This document shows, piece by piece, positions 1-8,481 of a DNA stretch of 64,000 nt (the first letter of the stretch is position 1; each line of letters begins with the position of its first letter). The position numbers were made by a program, and so were the translations under genes. The notes below the pieces were generated by a model that searched no databases, was not told the DNA's origin, and saw nothing but the letters and a program-made list of their open reading frames with translations. Source of the stretch: Sphaerisporangium rhizosphaerae (GTDB taxonomy: Bacteria > Actinomycetota > Actinomycetes > Streptosporangiales > Streptosporangiaceae); the NCBI RefSeq assembly GCF_042665155.1, contig NZ_JBHTCG010000033.1:38962-102961 (forward strand), read 5' to 3'.

Positions 1-210
1 GGCGACCAGGCCGCGCCGGGGCCGGCCGGTTGCCGGTTCGCGCACCGGTGCCCGCTCCGCGTCGACGGCCTCTGCGAGAAGGAGGAACCGCCCGTGCTCG
101 CCCTCGGCGGCGGCCACGCGGTGCTCTGCCACCTCGATGTGGCAGAGCTTCCGCGGGCCGTCGCGCCGGAGAGGGTGGCCTACGACCAGCCTTGCAGGCC
201 GGCGCCGTAG
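1..210 (+). CDS. Oligopeptide/dipeptide ABC transporter ATP-binding protein, C-terminal end (partial)
   Basis: Frame 1 is open from the window edge to a TAG at 208-210 and encodes the last 69 residues of a longer protein. The text CRFAHRCPL, then CEKEEPP and AVLCHL, is the cysteine-containing C-terminal extension (oligo_HPY type) of DppD/DppF/OppD/OppF ATPases, which energise peptide or oligosaccharide import. The gene runs toward the GH3 gene and overlaps its 3' end by 31 bp. Such transporters often sit beside glycoside hydrolases and may import their products; that role here is inference. The Walker motifs lie outside the window. Confidence 0.85.
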   Translation, partial: GDQAAPGPAGCRFAHRCPLRVDGLCEKEEPPVLALGGGHAVLCHLDVAELPRAVAPERVAYDQPCRPAP

Positions 211-3200
211 GGGTAGAGGGGGTTGCCGTAGGTGGTGGGGACGGTCTGTCCCGCGTCGATGCGGGACCTGATCTCGGAGCGCTGGGCTGCGGTGGCGCCC
301 AGGTCGTAGGGGAGGTTCCAGTCCTCGGCCGCGTCGGCGACGACGTCGGCGCCGCCCGGCACGAGGATCTGGTCGAGGCTTCGCGGCAACTGCCAGGGCA
401 GCCGGCCGCTCGGGGTGTAGTCGCCGAACAGCAGGGACGCCGTGGCCGGGCCGACCTCTTCGCCGCCGCGGTAGGTGACCACGATGGCGTCGGCCAGGCC
501 GTTCCACTCGCTGATCACCGTGGGGCGGGGCAGGGTCAGCAGCACGACGACCGGGATGCCCTGGTTCTTGAAGCTCTGGATGATCGCGAGCTGGTCGGCG
601 GGCAGTTGGGGCCGCTCCTTCACCCAGGCGGTCGCGTGCGTGTAGGTCGGCTCGCCGACGGCCACGACGGCGAGCTTGGGCGCGGGACCGGTGTCGGGGT
701 AGACGTTGACGCCGGCGGTCGCCGCCCGTGCCTTGATCGCCTCCAGCGTGGTCAGCGAGCCGTACTCCTGGTGGAAGTAGCTCGTCCAGATGCAGCAGGA
801 CGTGGCGTCGGTGGCGCGCGGCCCGGCGACGACGATGTTGTCGCCCGCCTTGAGCCTGACCGGCAGGACGCCGTTGTTCTTCAGCAGCGTGATCGACTTG
901 CGGGCCGCCTGGTTGGCCAGCGCGACGTAGGACGGCTGGTGGAAGCGGTAGGGACCGTTCACCGGGTCGCCGTAGGGGTGGTCGAACACGCCGAGGGTGA
1001 ACTTCAGGCGCAGGACGCGGGTCACCGCGTCGTTGATCCGCGCGATCGGGACGCCCGCGAGGAAGCCCGCCATGGTGAACCCGGCCGCGCCGGGGTCGGC
1101 GCCGCCCATCACGTCGGAGCCGGCGTTCGCGGCCTTGACCCAGACGCCGGACGGCAGCCAGTCGGTGGTGATGAGCCCGGTGTAGCCCAGGTTGTTGCGC
1201 AGGTAGGCGAGGATCGGGGCGCTGTCGCCCGCGCCGGAGCCGCCCGGGTCGAGATAGGAGCTCCCGGCGTAGCCCGGCATGATGTTCACCGCGCCGGCCT
1301 CCATCGCGGCCCGGAACGGGATCATGTGGTACTTGATCGTCACCGCGTCGTAGGTGATCCCGGCCTCGCCGCCCGCGCCCTCGCCCGGCCAGTGCTTGAC
1401 GGTCGCCAGCACCGATCCGGGGTTGAGCTCCGGCCCGCCCTGCAGCCCGGCCACCAGCGCGCGGACCTGCGCGGCGGCGACGTCGGCGTTCTCGCCGTTG
1501 CCCTCCTGGATGCGCGGGTACAGCACCTTGGTGCCGACCTCGGCGAGCGGGCCGAGGACGCCGCGCGCCCCGACCTCCAGCTCCTCGCGGCGCTGCATGT
1601 CGCCGAGCTTGTAGTCCAGCGCGTAGTCCTTGCCGGCGGCCAGCGTGCTCTGCAGCGGGTAGGTGGTCTGGTACCCGGAGATGGTGTCGCCCGCCGAGAC
1701 CGGCGGGATGCCGAGCCGGGTGCCGGACGCGCTCAGCAGCACCTGCTGCAGGTCGTTCGGCTGCGCCGGGCCGAAGTGCCAGCCCGAGAGCGGATAGACC
1801 TGGGCGTTGTAGAACATCTGGTACGCCTTCTCTTCAGGGGTCATCCTGCCGAGAAGGTCGCCGACCCGGGTCTCGATCGGCAGCCGCCAGTTCTCGTACG
1901 GCTCGATCGTCCCGTTCTTGTTCAGGTCGCGGGCGCCGTTGACGACGTTGACGCCGTCGGCGACCTGCTCGATGTCGGGCAGGTACAGGCTGAAGGTCCG
2001 GATGGCGGAGGTCGTCCGCGTGCCCGAGCCGCTCACCGCGACGACGTACCACTTGTAGGTCCACCGGTCGGGGATGTCCCAGGACGGCGTGTAGGAGGTG
2101 CCGGTCGGCTCGGCGACCTTGGTGTAGAGGTCGATGAGCCTGCCCGCCGCGGTGAAGTCGTAGTCGGTGCGGCTGACGTTCAGCCAGACCTCGTAGCGCG
2201 CCGCGCCGGAGACGGCCGCCCAGGAGAACGCGGGCCGGCGGGTGTCGGTGACCATGGCCTTGTCGGCGGGCGCGGACAGCGCGAACTGGCCGGTGGTCGC
2301 CGGTGCCCTGGTCGGCGCGGACAGCAGGGGAGCGGTCGTGGCTCCGGTGTCGACGGTGCCGAACACCTGGAACTCCCACAGCGAGTAGCCGTAGCCGGTC
2401 GCCCGGGCGGTCCCGGTGAAGCGCACGTAGCGGCCGTCGCCCGTGAGGGTCAGGTTCTCGACGCCGCCCCTGCCGGTGGTCGTCGCGTACAGAGAGGTCC
2501 AGGACGTGCCGTCGGCCGACACCTCGATCCGGTAGGCGGTGGCGTAGGCCGACTCCCAGTTGAGGGTGATCCCGGTGATGTGCCCGGCGCCGCCGAGGTC
2601 CACCCGCAGCCACTGGGCGTCGGAGAACTGGCTGGACCAGCGGGTGTTCGTCCGCCCGTCGAGGGCCGCCGCCGGAGCGTTGCCGCCCTCGAAGGAGGAG
2701 GCCGTCACCTGCTTGTAGGCCGAGATCGGCGTCCCGCCGGAGGGAGGCGGGTCGGTGGAGGTGGTGCCGTAGACCTGGAACTCCCACAGGGAGTAGCCGT
2801 AGCCGGTGGCGCGGGCCGTTCCGTACAGCCGCACGTACCGCCCGGACCCGCTGACGGCCAGGTTCTGGACGCCGCCGGCCCCGGTGGTCGTGGAGTAGAG
2901 GTCGGACCAGGCGGCGCCGTCGGCCGACACCTGGATCTTGAAGGCGGTGCCGTAGGCGGCCTCCCAGTTGAGGGTGACCTGGCTGATCGTCGAGGTGGCG
3001 CCGAGGTCGACCTGGAGCCACTGCGGGTCGCCGAACGCGCTGGACCAGCGCGTCCCGGCGTTGCCGTCCACCGCCGCCGAGGCCGGGGTCCCGGCGTTCT
3101 CGGCGGAGGAGGCCGTCGCGGGCCTGCCCTGCGAGAGCAGGACGGGCGCGGCGTACGCCGCCCTGGGCGGCACCGTCAGGAAGCTCGCGATCACCGCCAG

Positions 3201-3254
3201 CATCACCGTCAGGACGGTGAGGGGCAGGCGCCGTCGCGGAAGGGAGGGGTTCAT
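180..3254 (-). CDS. Secreted glycoside hydrolase family 3 beta-glucosidase with two discoidin domains
   Basis: 1024 residues. The start ATG has AGGAGAG just upstream and begins a signal peptide (residues 1-35). Two F5/8 type C (discoidin, CBM32-like) modules follow at about 38-165 and 178-300, then a fibronectin-like stretch (about 315-425) and the NKNGTIEPYENWRL lead-in typical of GH3 enzymes. The GH3 N domain holds KHWPGEG at about 620 and the nucleophile region ITTDWLPSG with Asp near 698; the GH3 C domain ends the protein. It should hydrolyse beta-glucosides or oligoglucans outside the cell. It is the last gene of a minus-strand run after a GH64 endoglucanase, only 24 bp away, suggesting joint degradation of beta-1,3-glucan. 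Substrate is inferred from context. Confidence 0.88.
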   Translation of the reverse strand: MNPSLPRRRLPLTVLTVMLAVIASFLTVPPRAAYAAPVLLSQGRPATASSAENAGTPASAAVDGNAGTRWSSAFGDPQWLQVDLGATSTISQVTLNWEAAYGTAFKIQVSADGAAWSDLYSTTTGAGGVQNLAVSGSGRYVRLYGTARATGYGYSLWEFQVYGTTSTDPPPSGGTPISAYKQVTASSFEGGNAPAAALDGRTNTRWSSQFSDAQWLRVDLGGAGHITGITLNWESAYATAYRIEVSADGTSWTSLYATTTGRGGVENLTLTGDGRYVRFTGTARATGYGYSLWEFQVFGTVDTGATTAPLLSAPTRAPATTGQFALSAPADKAMVTDTRRPAFSWAAVSGAARYEVWLNVSRTDYDFTAAGRLIDLYTKVAEPTGTSYTPSWDIPDRWTYKWYVVAVSGSGTRTTSAIRTFSLYLPDIEQVADGVNVVNGARDLNKNGTIEPYENWRLPIETRVGDLLGRMTPEEKAYQMFYNAQVYPLSGWHFGPAQPNDLQQVLLSASGTRLGIPPVSAGDTISGYQTTYPLQSTLAAGKDYALDYKLGDMQRREELEVGARGVLGPLAEVGTKVLYPRIQEGNGENADVAAAQVRALVAGLQGGPELNPGSVLATVKHWPGEGAGGEAGITYDAVTIKYHMIPFRAAMEAGAVNIMPGYAGSSYLDPGGSGAGDSAPILAYLRNNLGYTGLITTDWLPSGVWVKAANAGSDVMGGADPGAAGFTMAGFLAGVPIARINDAVTRVLRLKFTLGVFDHPYGDPVNGPYRFHQPSYVALANQAARKSITLLKNNGVLPVRLKAGDNIVVAGPRATDATSCCIWTSYFHQEYGSLTTLEAIKARAATAGVNVYPDTGPAPKLAVVAVGEPTYTHATAWVKERPQLPADQLAIIQSFKNQGIPVVVLLTLPRPTVISEWNGLADAIVVTYRGGEEVGPATASLLFGDYTPSGRLPWQLPRSLDQILVPGGADVVADAAEDWNLPYDLGATAAQRSEIRSRIDAGQTVPTTYGNPLYPYGAGLQGWS

Positions 3255-3278
3255 GGGCTCTCCTGTGCGGACGGGCGG

Positions 3279-4634
3279 CTACCAGCCGACGGCGACGAGC
3301 AGGTACTGGGGGTTGCCGTGCGAGATGAACGACGACTGGTCGGCGTAGTCGTCGTAGGGGAAGCCGTAGGCGCGCTTGCCGATCGCGTGGTCGTGCCAGA
3401 ACTTGGAGTAGTAGTTCGCCGGGGCCGTCTTGTAGTACTGGCTCGAGTCGGACTGCTGGGCGTCGGACAGCCCGGCGACGTGCCGGTTCAGCGCCGCGCA
3501 CAGCTTGGGATTCTCCGACAGCGGGCCGGCGCAGCCGGTGACCTGCGAGGTGGTGGCGTTGACGCCGTTCTGCGAGGCGTAGCCGGTGAAGTAGTTCGCG
3601 TACTGCCCGCCGGGCTGGAAGACCGCCGCGCTGCCCGGCGCCGGGATCCGGTAGGGGGCCTGCACCTGCGCCAGCGGCCTGAACTCGGCCGGCACCTCGT
3701 TGGTGAACCGCTGGAACGTCGCCGAACGGGACTCCTGGAAGGTCGCGTAGTCCTCACCCACGGCCACGTCGTAGCCGTCGCGGGCGTGCAGGCGCATGGC
3801 GAGCTTCAGGCCGAACGCGTCCACCCGGGTGGTGTTGCCGTTGAACACCGACGGTCCGACGGTGAACTCGATGAAGTCGTAGTACTGGCTGTTGGGCGAG
3901 CCGAGGTAGAAGTACATCCGGCCCGCGGTGTTGGCCGGCATGTCGAAGTAGGGCTGCTCGGCGATCGAGTGCGCCTGGCCGTTGTAGCTCCAGTAGACCT
4001 GGGAGTCGGGGTACTGGCCGTTGGTCCGGTTGAGGATCTTGACCATCACGACGTTGCGCGGGGCGGGGATGGTGGAGGTGTCGCCCCAGAACGCGTCCGG
4101 CGCCGTCGGAGTCGGCGTCGGCGTCGGTGTCGTTCCGCCGGCGACGCGGACGGCGAAGCTCCACAGCGAGTAGCCGTAGATCGTCGCGCGCGTGGTGCCG
4201 TACACGCGGATGTAGCGGCCGGAGCCGGCGACGTCGAGGGTCTGCGTGCCGCCGGTGCCGGTGGTCGTCGAGTACACCGGCGTCCAGCTCGTCCCGCTGG
4301 TGGAGACCTCGACGCGGAAGGCGCGGGCGTAGGCCGCCTCCCAGGTCAGCACGACCTGGCAGACCGACTGGACCGAGCCGAGGTCCACCTGGAGCCACTG
4401 CGGGTCGCTGAACGCGCTGGACCAGCGCGTCCCCGCGTTGCCGTCCACGGCGGCCGAGGCGGGGGTCCCGGCGTTCTCGACCGAGGAGGCCGTCGCGGTC
4501 CTGCCCTGCGCGGCGTCGGCGGTGCCGCAGGCGGCGGCCGAGCCCGGGGAGGAGGTCAGGCCGACGAGGAAGGCCGCGCACAGCGTCATCGCGGCGAGCA
4601 GCGGCGTCAGATGGGTGGATGGACGAAGTCTCAT
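3279..4634 (-). CDS. Secreted GH64 beta-1,3-glucanase with discoidin domain
   Basis: 451 residues from the ATG at 4634, chosen because it opens a clear signal peptide and has CAGGAG upstream; longer in-frame starts lack both. After a discoidin module (about 35-163) and a Thr/Pro linker comes a GH64 domain (about 178-451). Glu256 (FIEFTVG) and Asp272 (RVDAFGLKL) are 16 residues apart, the spacing of the catalytic pair of laminaripentaose-producing GH64 enzymes. The end carries the family hallmarks KFWHDHAIGKRAYGFPYDD and PQYLLVAVGW. It should cut long beta-1,3-glucan (laminarin, curdlan, fungal wall) into oligomers for the adjacent GH3 enzyme. The GH64 part, about 270 residues, is on the short side. 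Confidence 0.9.
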   Translation of the reverse strand: MRLRPSTHLTPLLAAMTLCAAFLVGLTSSPGSAAACGTADAAQGRTATASSVENAGTPASAAVDGNAGTRWSSAFSDPQWLQVDLGSVQSVCQVVLTWEAAYARAFRVEVSTSGTSWTPVYSTTTGTGGTQTLDVAGSGRYIRVYGTTRATIYGYSLWSFAVRVAGGTTPTPTPTPTAPDAFWGDTSTIPAPRNVVMVKILNRTNGQYPDSQVYWSYNGQAHSIAEQPYFDMPANTAGRMYFYLGSPNSQYYDFIEFTVGPSVFNGNTTRVDAFGLKLAMRLHARDGYDVAVGEDYATFQESRSATFQRFTNEVPAEFRPLAQVQAPYRIPAPGSAAVFQPGGQYANYFTGYASQNGVNATTSQVTGCAGPLSENPKLCAALNRHVAGLSDAQQSDSSQYYKTAPANYYSKFWHDHAIGKRAYGFPYDDYADQSSFISHGNPQYLLVAVGW

Positions 4635-4709
4635 GGGGCGCTCCTGGAAGAGGGGCCTTGCGCGAACCTCGCGCACAACGCGCTCGTCGCGGCGAGCTTG
4701 TGCTTGCTG

Positions 4710-4735
4710 GGAGGGGCGGTCGGCGCCGCCCCTCC
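4710..4735 (-). terminator. Intercistronic GC hairpin
   Basis: A perfect 10-bp stem (4710-4719 with 4726-4735) closes a 6-nt loop between the beta-helix gene and the GH64 gene. There is no T run. It could be a weak terminator or an mRNA-stabilising stem that lowers expression of the distal hydrolases relative to the first gene. Confidence 0.45.
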
Positions 4736-4817
4736 GCGGGTCCGGCCCGCGGCCCCCGCCGGCGGCGCGCCGGGGCATGGTGTGCCCGCGGCGCGGCGCC
4801 GTCCGCGGTGCCGGGGA

Positions 4818-6983
4818 TCAGGGGTAGCTGACCAGGTTGCTCGGGACGGTGGCGGTGCCCTGGGCGGGGCCGCCGGTGTTGTTGATCACGTGGGCGATGG
4901 TCCCGTTGCCGCCGAGGGAGACGGTCAGCAGGTCATGGAACCGCACGCCCGACGTGGTGGGCGCTTCGAAGGCGCGGTCGGCCACGATCGAGGGGTCGAC
5001 GTTGAAGTAGCAGTAGCTGCCCAGGCCCCAGCCCTCGTGGCTGGTCACCGAGTCGGCCACCTTGTAGGCGGCGTAGCCGCGCGTGCCGCCGTTCATGAAC
5101 GCCGCCTGGTTCGGCGGGTCGTAGGGCATCTCGTTCTGGAAGAAGATCGTGCGACCGCCCTGGCCGTTCCAGATGACCTCGTACTTCTGGTAGTGCTCGA
5201 CGAACAGGCCGTAGGCCGTGACGTTGTTGCCGTTGACGATCAAACCGGTGTCGGCGGGGTTGGTGGTCCAGCCGACGCCGGCGCCGTGGTCGGCACGCCA
5301 GGCCCAGATGTGGTCGATGATCGTGTTGCTGGTGTTCACCACCAGGCTGGTGGTCGCGCGCCCGGCGCCGGCGCCGCCGATGCGGAAGAAGACGTCCTGG
5401 ACGGAGGCCGGGTTGGACGCGTGGCCGGCGGCCGAGGAGCCGTTCGGGCCGACCTGCAGCAGCACCGGCGAGTTGACCGTTCCGGCGTCGAACAGCAGCC
5501 CGGCGATCTTGACGCCGTCGACGTCGGCGGTCGACATCGCGGTCACGCCGTTGTCGGGGATCAGCGTGGGGTAGCCGATGCCGAGGACGACGGTGTTGGC
5601 CCTGGTCACGTTGAGCGTCTGGTTGAGGTGGTACACGCCCGGGGTGAACAGCAGGTTCAGGCCCTGGGTCAGCGCCTGGTTGAGGGTGGCGGCGCTGTCG
5701 GACGGCTTGGCGACGTAGAAGGCGCTGAGCGGGAGCGACGAGCCGGGGGTGGACCCGCCCGACCACGAGGCGCCGCTGGTGTTCTGGCGCAGCGAGGGGA
5801 CGAACACGTTGTAGTTGCCCGCGGAGTCCACGTACAGGTAGGGCTTCTCCCTGGTCACCGGGCTCTGGCCGATGGTGGTGTACGGCGGGTTCGGGAAGCT
5901 CTGCGCGGGAGCGCCGACCACGCCGGAGAACACCATGTTCCACACGCCGTTGGTCCAGCCGCCGATCTGGCTGTCACGGGTGAGCCACTGCTGCTGGGAG
6001 TACGGGCCCACGGTGCCGTCGATCTTGCTGTCGGAGATGTAGCCGCCGCTGGCCCAGCCGTAGCCGGAGGGCGCGAGGTTGAGGTTGCCCCGCACGTGGA
6101 TGCGCCGGAACGGCGCCGCCTGCGACACCGCCCAGCGGTTCTCGCCGCCGGTCGGGGTGATCGACAGGTTCTCCGCCGACCGCCAGAAGTTCTGGGTGGC
6201 GTTGCCGCCGAACCAGCCGGCGTCGACGGTGACGCCGCCGTTGATCGTGACGTCGTCGGGGTTGCGGCCGAGGCCGGCGATGGAGGTGTAGAAGCCGATG
6301 TTGGCGTTGACGTTGTAGCTGCCCGGCTTGAACAGCAGCGCGTAGCGCTGGGTGCCGAACTGGTTGGACTCCTGGGTGCTGAAGACGGAGTTCAGCCTGC
6401 TCTGGATGGTGGAGCTCGCCATGGACGGGTCGAAGACGATCACGTTGGAGCCGAGGTCGCCGCCGCCGGGCAGGTTCGGGCCGCCACCGCCGGTGCTGCC
6501 GTACACCTGGAACTCCCACAGTGAGTAGCCGTAGCCGGTGGCCCGGGCGGTGCCGTACATGCGGACGTAGCGCCCGCTGCCGGAGACGGCCAGCGTCTGG
6601 GTGCCGCCGGTGCCGGTGGTGGTGGAGTAGACGTCGGTCCAGGACGACGCGTCGCCGGAGACCTGGATCTTGAAGGCCTTGCCGTACGCCGCCTCCCACC
6701 GGAGCACGACCTGGCTGATGGTGGCGGTCGCGCCGAGGTCGACCTGGATCCACTGGGGGTCGCTGAACGCGCTCGACCAGCGCGTCCCGGTGTCGCCGTC
6801 GACCGCCGCGGTGGCGGGCGTGCCGGCGTTCTCGGCGGACGAGGCGGTGACCGGCCTGCCTTGCGACAACAGGGTGTCGGCCGCGGCGGCCGGCCCGGTG
6901 ACCATGAACGACGCCACGAAGGCGACGAGGGCGAGAAACGTCCCCGACAGGACATGCCTGCCGGAGCGCCGGGACAGGTGCAC
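4818..6983 (-). CDS. Secreted discoidin plus tandem right-handed beta-helix protein, putative polysaccharide-active enzyme
   Basis: 721 residues from GTG at 6983, with GAGGAG 6 nt upstream. Signal peptide (1-35), discoidin module (about 37-163), then about 550 residues with two successive parallel beta-helix starts: LLFKPGSYNVNANIGF near 210 and LLFTPGVYHLNQTLNV near 445, each followed by Asn-rich turns. This two-helix plan resembles GH55 exo-beta-1,3-glucanases, but the usual GH55 N-terminal signature is absent. As I recall, close homologues in actinomycetes are often labelled adenylyl cyclase; nothing in the sequence supports that. It is the first hydrolase after the ROK regulator, so a role in beta-glucan breakdown is a reasonable inference. 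Catalytic residues were not identified. Confidence 0.7.
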   Translation of the reverse strand: MHLSRRSGRHVLSGTFLALVAFVASFMVTGPAAAADTLLSQGRPVTASSAENAGTPATAAVDGDTGTRWSSAFSDPQWIQVDLGATATISQVVLRWEAAYGKAFKIQVSGDASSWTDVYSTTTGTGGTQTLAVSGSGRYVRMYGTARATGYGYSLWEFQVYGSTGGGGPNLPGGGDLGSNVIVFDPSMASSTIQSRLNSVFSTQESNQFGTQRYALLFKPGSYNVNANIGFYTSIAGLGRNPDDVTINGGVTVDAGWFGGNATQNFWRSAENLSITPTGGENRWAVSQAAPFRRIHVRGNLNLAPSGYGWASGGYISDSKIDGTVGPYSQQQWLTRDSQIGGWTNGVWNMVFSGVVGAPAQSFPNPPYTTIGQSPVTREKPYLYVDSAGNYNVFVPSLRQNTSGASWSGGSTPGSSLPLSAFYVAKPSDSAATLNQALTQGLNLLFTPGVYHLNQTLNVTRANTVVLGIGYPTLIPDNGVTAMSTADVDGVKIAGLLFDAGTVNSPVLLQVGPNGSSAAGHASNPASVQDVFFRIGGAGAGRATTSLVVNTSNTIIDHIWAWRADHGAGVGWTTNPADTGLIVNGNNVTAYGLFVEHYQKYEVIWNGQGGRTIFFQNEMPYDPPNQAAFMNGGTRGYAAYKVADSVTSHEGWGLGSYCYFNVDPSIVADRAFEAPTTSGVRFHDLLTVSLGGNGTIAHVINNTGGPAQGTATVPSNLVSYP

Positions 6984-7033
6984 TGCTTCTCCTCACGACA
7001 TGGGGGGTGCGCCACCGAAGTGGCGGGGGTGCG

Positions 7034-7045
7034 GAGAGCGCTCTC
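7034..7045. promoter_or_regulatory. LacI-type operator-like palindrome upstream of the hydrolase run
   Basis: GAGAGCGCTCTC is a perfect 12-bp palindrome centred on AGCGCT, the core of LacI-family operators of actinomycete sugar genes such as the CebR site. It lies 51 bp upstream of the beta-helix gene start. On the minus strand TTGACA (7077-7082) sits just upstream as a possible -35; no good -10 is visible. No LacI-family gene lies in the window, so the repressor would be encoded elsewhere. Confidence 0.5.
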
Positions 7046-7084
7046 TCGCAAGAGCGTGCACATGTGCGGGCCGTAGTGTCAATG

Positions 7085-7095
7085 CTTAATTTAAC
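7085..7095. promoter_or_regulatory. AT-rich AATTAA-type site next to ROK gene
   Basis: CTTAATTTAAC (minus strand GTTAAATTAAG) is an abrupt AT patch just past the ROK stop codon and upstream of the beta-helix gene. Similar TTAATT/AATTAA patches occur upstream of all three ROK genes here, so it is a candidate ROK operator. This is inference from recurrence only. Confidence 0.35.
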
Positions 7096-7097
7096 TT

Positions 7098-8288
7098 CTA
7101 TGACATAGTGCCGACAGGAGCGGGAAACCGCGCGTCCTGGAGGAACTGCTCGATGACCAGGGTCGCCGCGCCCATGGCGACGGCCTCCGGGCCGAGGCGT
7201 CCCAGCACGATCGAGGTGGTCTTGTAGGGCTGGAGCAGGGTGTTGGCCGCCGTCGCGGCGCGGATGTCCACCAGCAGGCTCTCCCCGAGCATCAGGCCGG
7301 CCCAGCCGCCGATCACGATGCGCTCGGGGTTGAACAGGTGGATGAGGTTGGACAGCCCGACGCCGAGCAGTTCGACGGTCTCGTCGAGCACCGGGGAGCG
7401 CGATTCGAGCAGCCGGGCCAGTGCGGTCTCCTCCTCGGCCGAGTCGGCCACCACTCCGGCACGGTCCAAGATGGCCTCGGCGCCGACGTAGGCCTCCAGG
7501 CAGCCGCGCCCGCCGCACTTGCACAGGCGCCCGCCCGCGACGATCTTCAGGTGACCGATCTCGCCCGCGGCGTGCCCCGCCCCGCGGTAGATGCCGCCGT
7601 CGGTGACGATCGTGCCGCCGACCCGCGAGCCGATCAGCATGACCACCGTGTCCGACGTGCCGCGCCCCGTGCCGAACCACAGCTCGGCCTGGCCCATCGT
7701 CTTGGCGCCGTTGTCCACCAGCAGCGGCAGCGACGTGCCCGCCCGCAGCATCGCCCCGAGCGGGACCGCCTGCCAGCCGAAGGTCTCGCCCTGGACGAGC
7801 GCGTCCGGACCCGGCTCGACGATGCCGGGCACGCCGACGCCGACGCCGAGCACCTGGCCGGGGGACACCCCGCCCTCGCTGATCACCGAGTCGATGCCGA
7901 CCAGGATGTGCCGCGCGACCAGCTCGGGATCGTGCCGCGCCGAGTGGACCGCGTACAGGGCGCGGGCCCGCTCGTTCATGTCCAGGTCGAACAGCTCGAC
8001 CCTGACCTGCGTCTCGCCCACGTCCACGCCGACCACGAAGCCGAACTCGGGGTTGACGCGCAGCAGCACGCGGGGCCGGCCGCCGTCGGAGTCGACCAGC
8101 CCGGCCTCGACCAGGACGTTGTCGCCGAGCAGGTCGCCGGTCATCGTGCTGACCGTGGCGCCGCTCAGACCGGTCGCGTCGCACAGGTCGTTGCGGCTCG
8201 CGGCCCCGCCGAAATACAGGGCACGCAGGAGCATGGCCCGGTTCCCCCGCCGCACGTCTCGCACGGTTCTGCGCTCCGGCCTGCCCAT
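7098..8288 (-). CDS. ROK-family transcriptional regulator of the glucan cluster
   Basis: 396 residues; ATG at 8288 preceded by GGGAGG. Residues 10-70 form a winged helix-turn-helix (RNDLCDATGLSGATVSTMTG). Residues 80-385 form a ROK sugar-kinase-like fold with GVDVGETQVRVELFD, the sugar-site segment LLVDNGAKTM, and the zinc motif CKCGGRGCLEAY. ROK repressors release DNA when they bind a sugar. The gene is first in a minus-strand series leading to the secreted glucan hydrolases, 115 bp before the beta-helix gene, so it probably controls them and itself. The inducer cannot be read from sequence. Confidence 0.88.
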   Translation of the reverse strand: MGRPERRTVRDVRRGNRAMLLRALYFGGAASRNDLCDATGLSGATVSTMTGDLLGDNVLVEAGLVDSDGGRPRVLLRVNPEFGFVVGVDVGETQVRVELFDLDMNERARALYAVHSARHDPELVARHILVGIDSVISEGGVSPGQVLGVGVGVPGIVEPGPDALVQGETFGWQAVPLGAMLRAGTSLPLLVDNGAKTMGQAELWFGTGRGTSDTVVMLIGSRVGGTIVTDGGIYRGAGHAAGEIGHLKIVAGGRLCKCGGRGCLEAYVGAEAILDRAGVVADSAEEETALARLLESRSPVLDETVELLGVGLSNLIHLFNPERIVIGGWAGLMLGESLLVDIRAATAANTLLQPYKTTSIVLGRLGPEAVAMGAATLVIEQFLQDARFPAPVGTMS

Positions 8289-8317
8289 TGGCCCCGCCTC
8301 CCTTGATTCCCGGTCAT

Positions 8318-8330
8318 GTTAATTCAAGGC
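8318..8330. promoter_or_regulatory. AT-rich site upstream of ROK gene
   Basis: GTTAATTCAAGGC lies 30 bp upstream of the ROK start and shares the TTAATT core with the site at 7085-7095 and with sites near the two other ROK genes. A related TTGTTCAAGGC occurs near 8400. Candidate autoregulatory operator. Confidence 0.35.
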
Positions 8331-8481
8331 CCGAAACCCCTGCGTGCGAGCGCCGCGCCGGTCGCGTTACCGAAGCGTGTCCTTCGGTGCGACGACTTTG
8401 TTCAAGGCTTAGATTATGCTCCGGGAAATCCCTCCGGGCGAGGAGAGGAGACCGGCCATGGCCGAACCGGTGTCCGGGAGG

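Noticed and set aside
30..6524. An uninterrupted plus-strand reading frame of over 2100 codons
   Set aside because: It is the antisense shadow of three well-supported minus-strand secreted enzymes; its translation is Arg/Gly/Val-rich with no domain, as expected in GC-rich DNA.
4818..6983. Adenylyl cyclase
   Set aside because: The common database name has no support: no cyclase motifs, but a signal peptide, discoidin module and beta-helix repeats.
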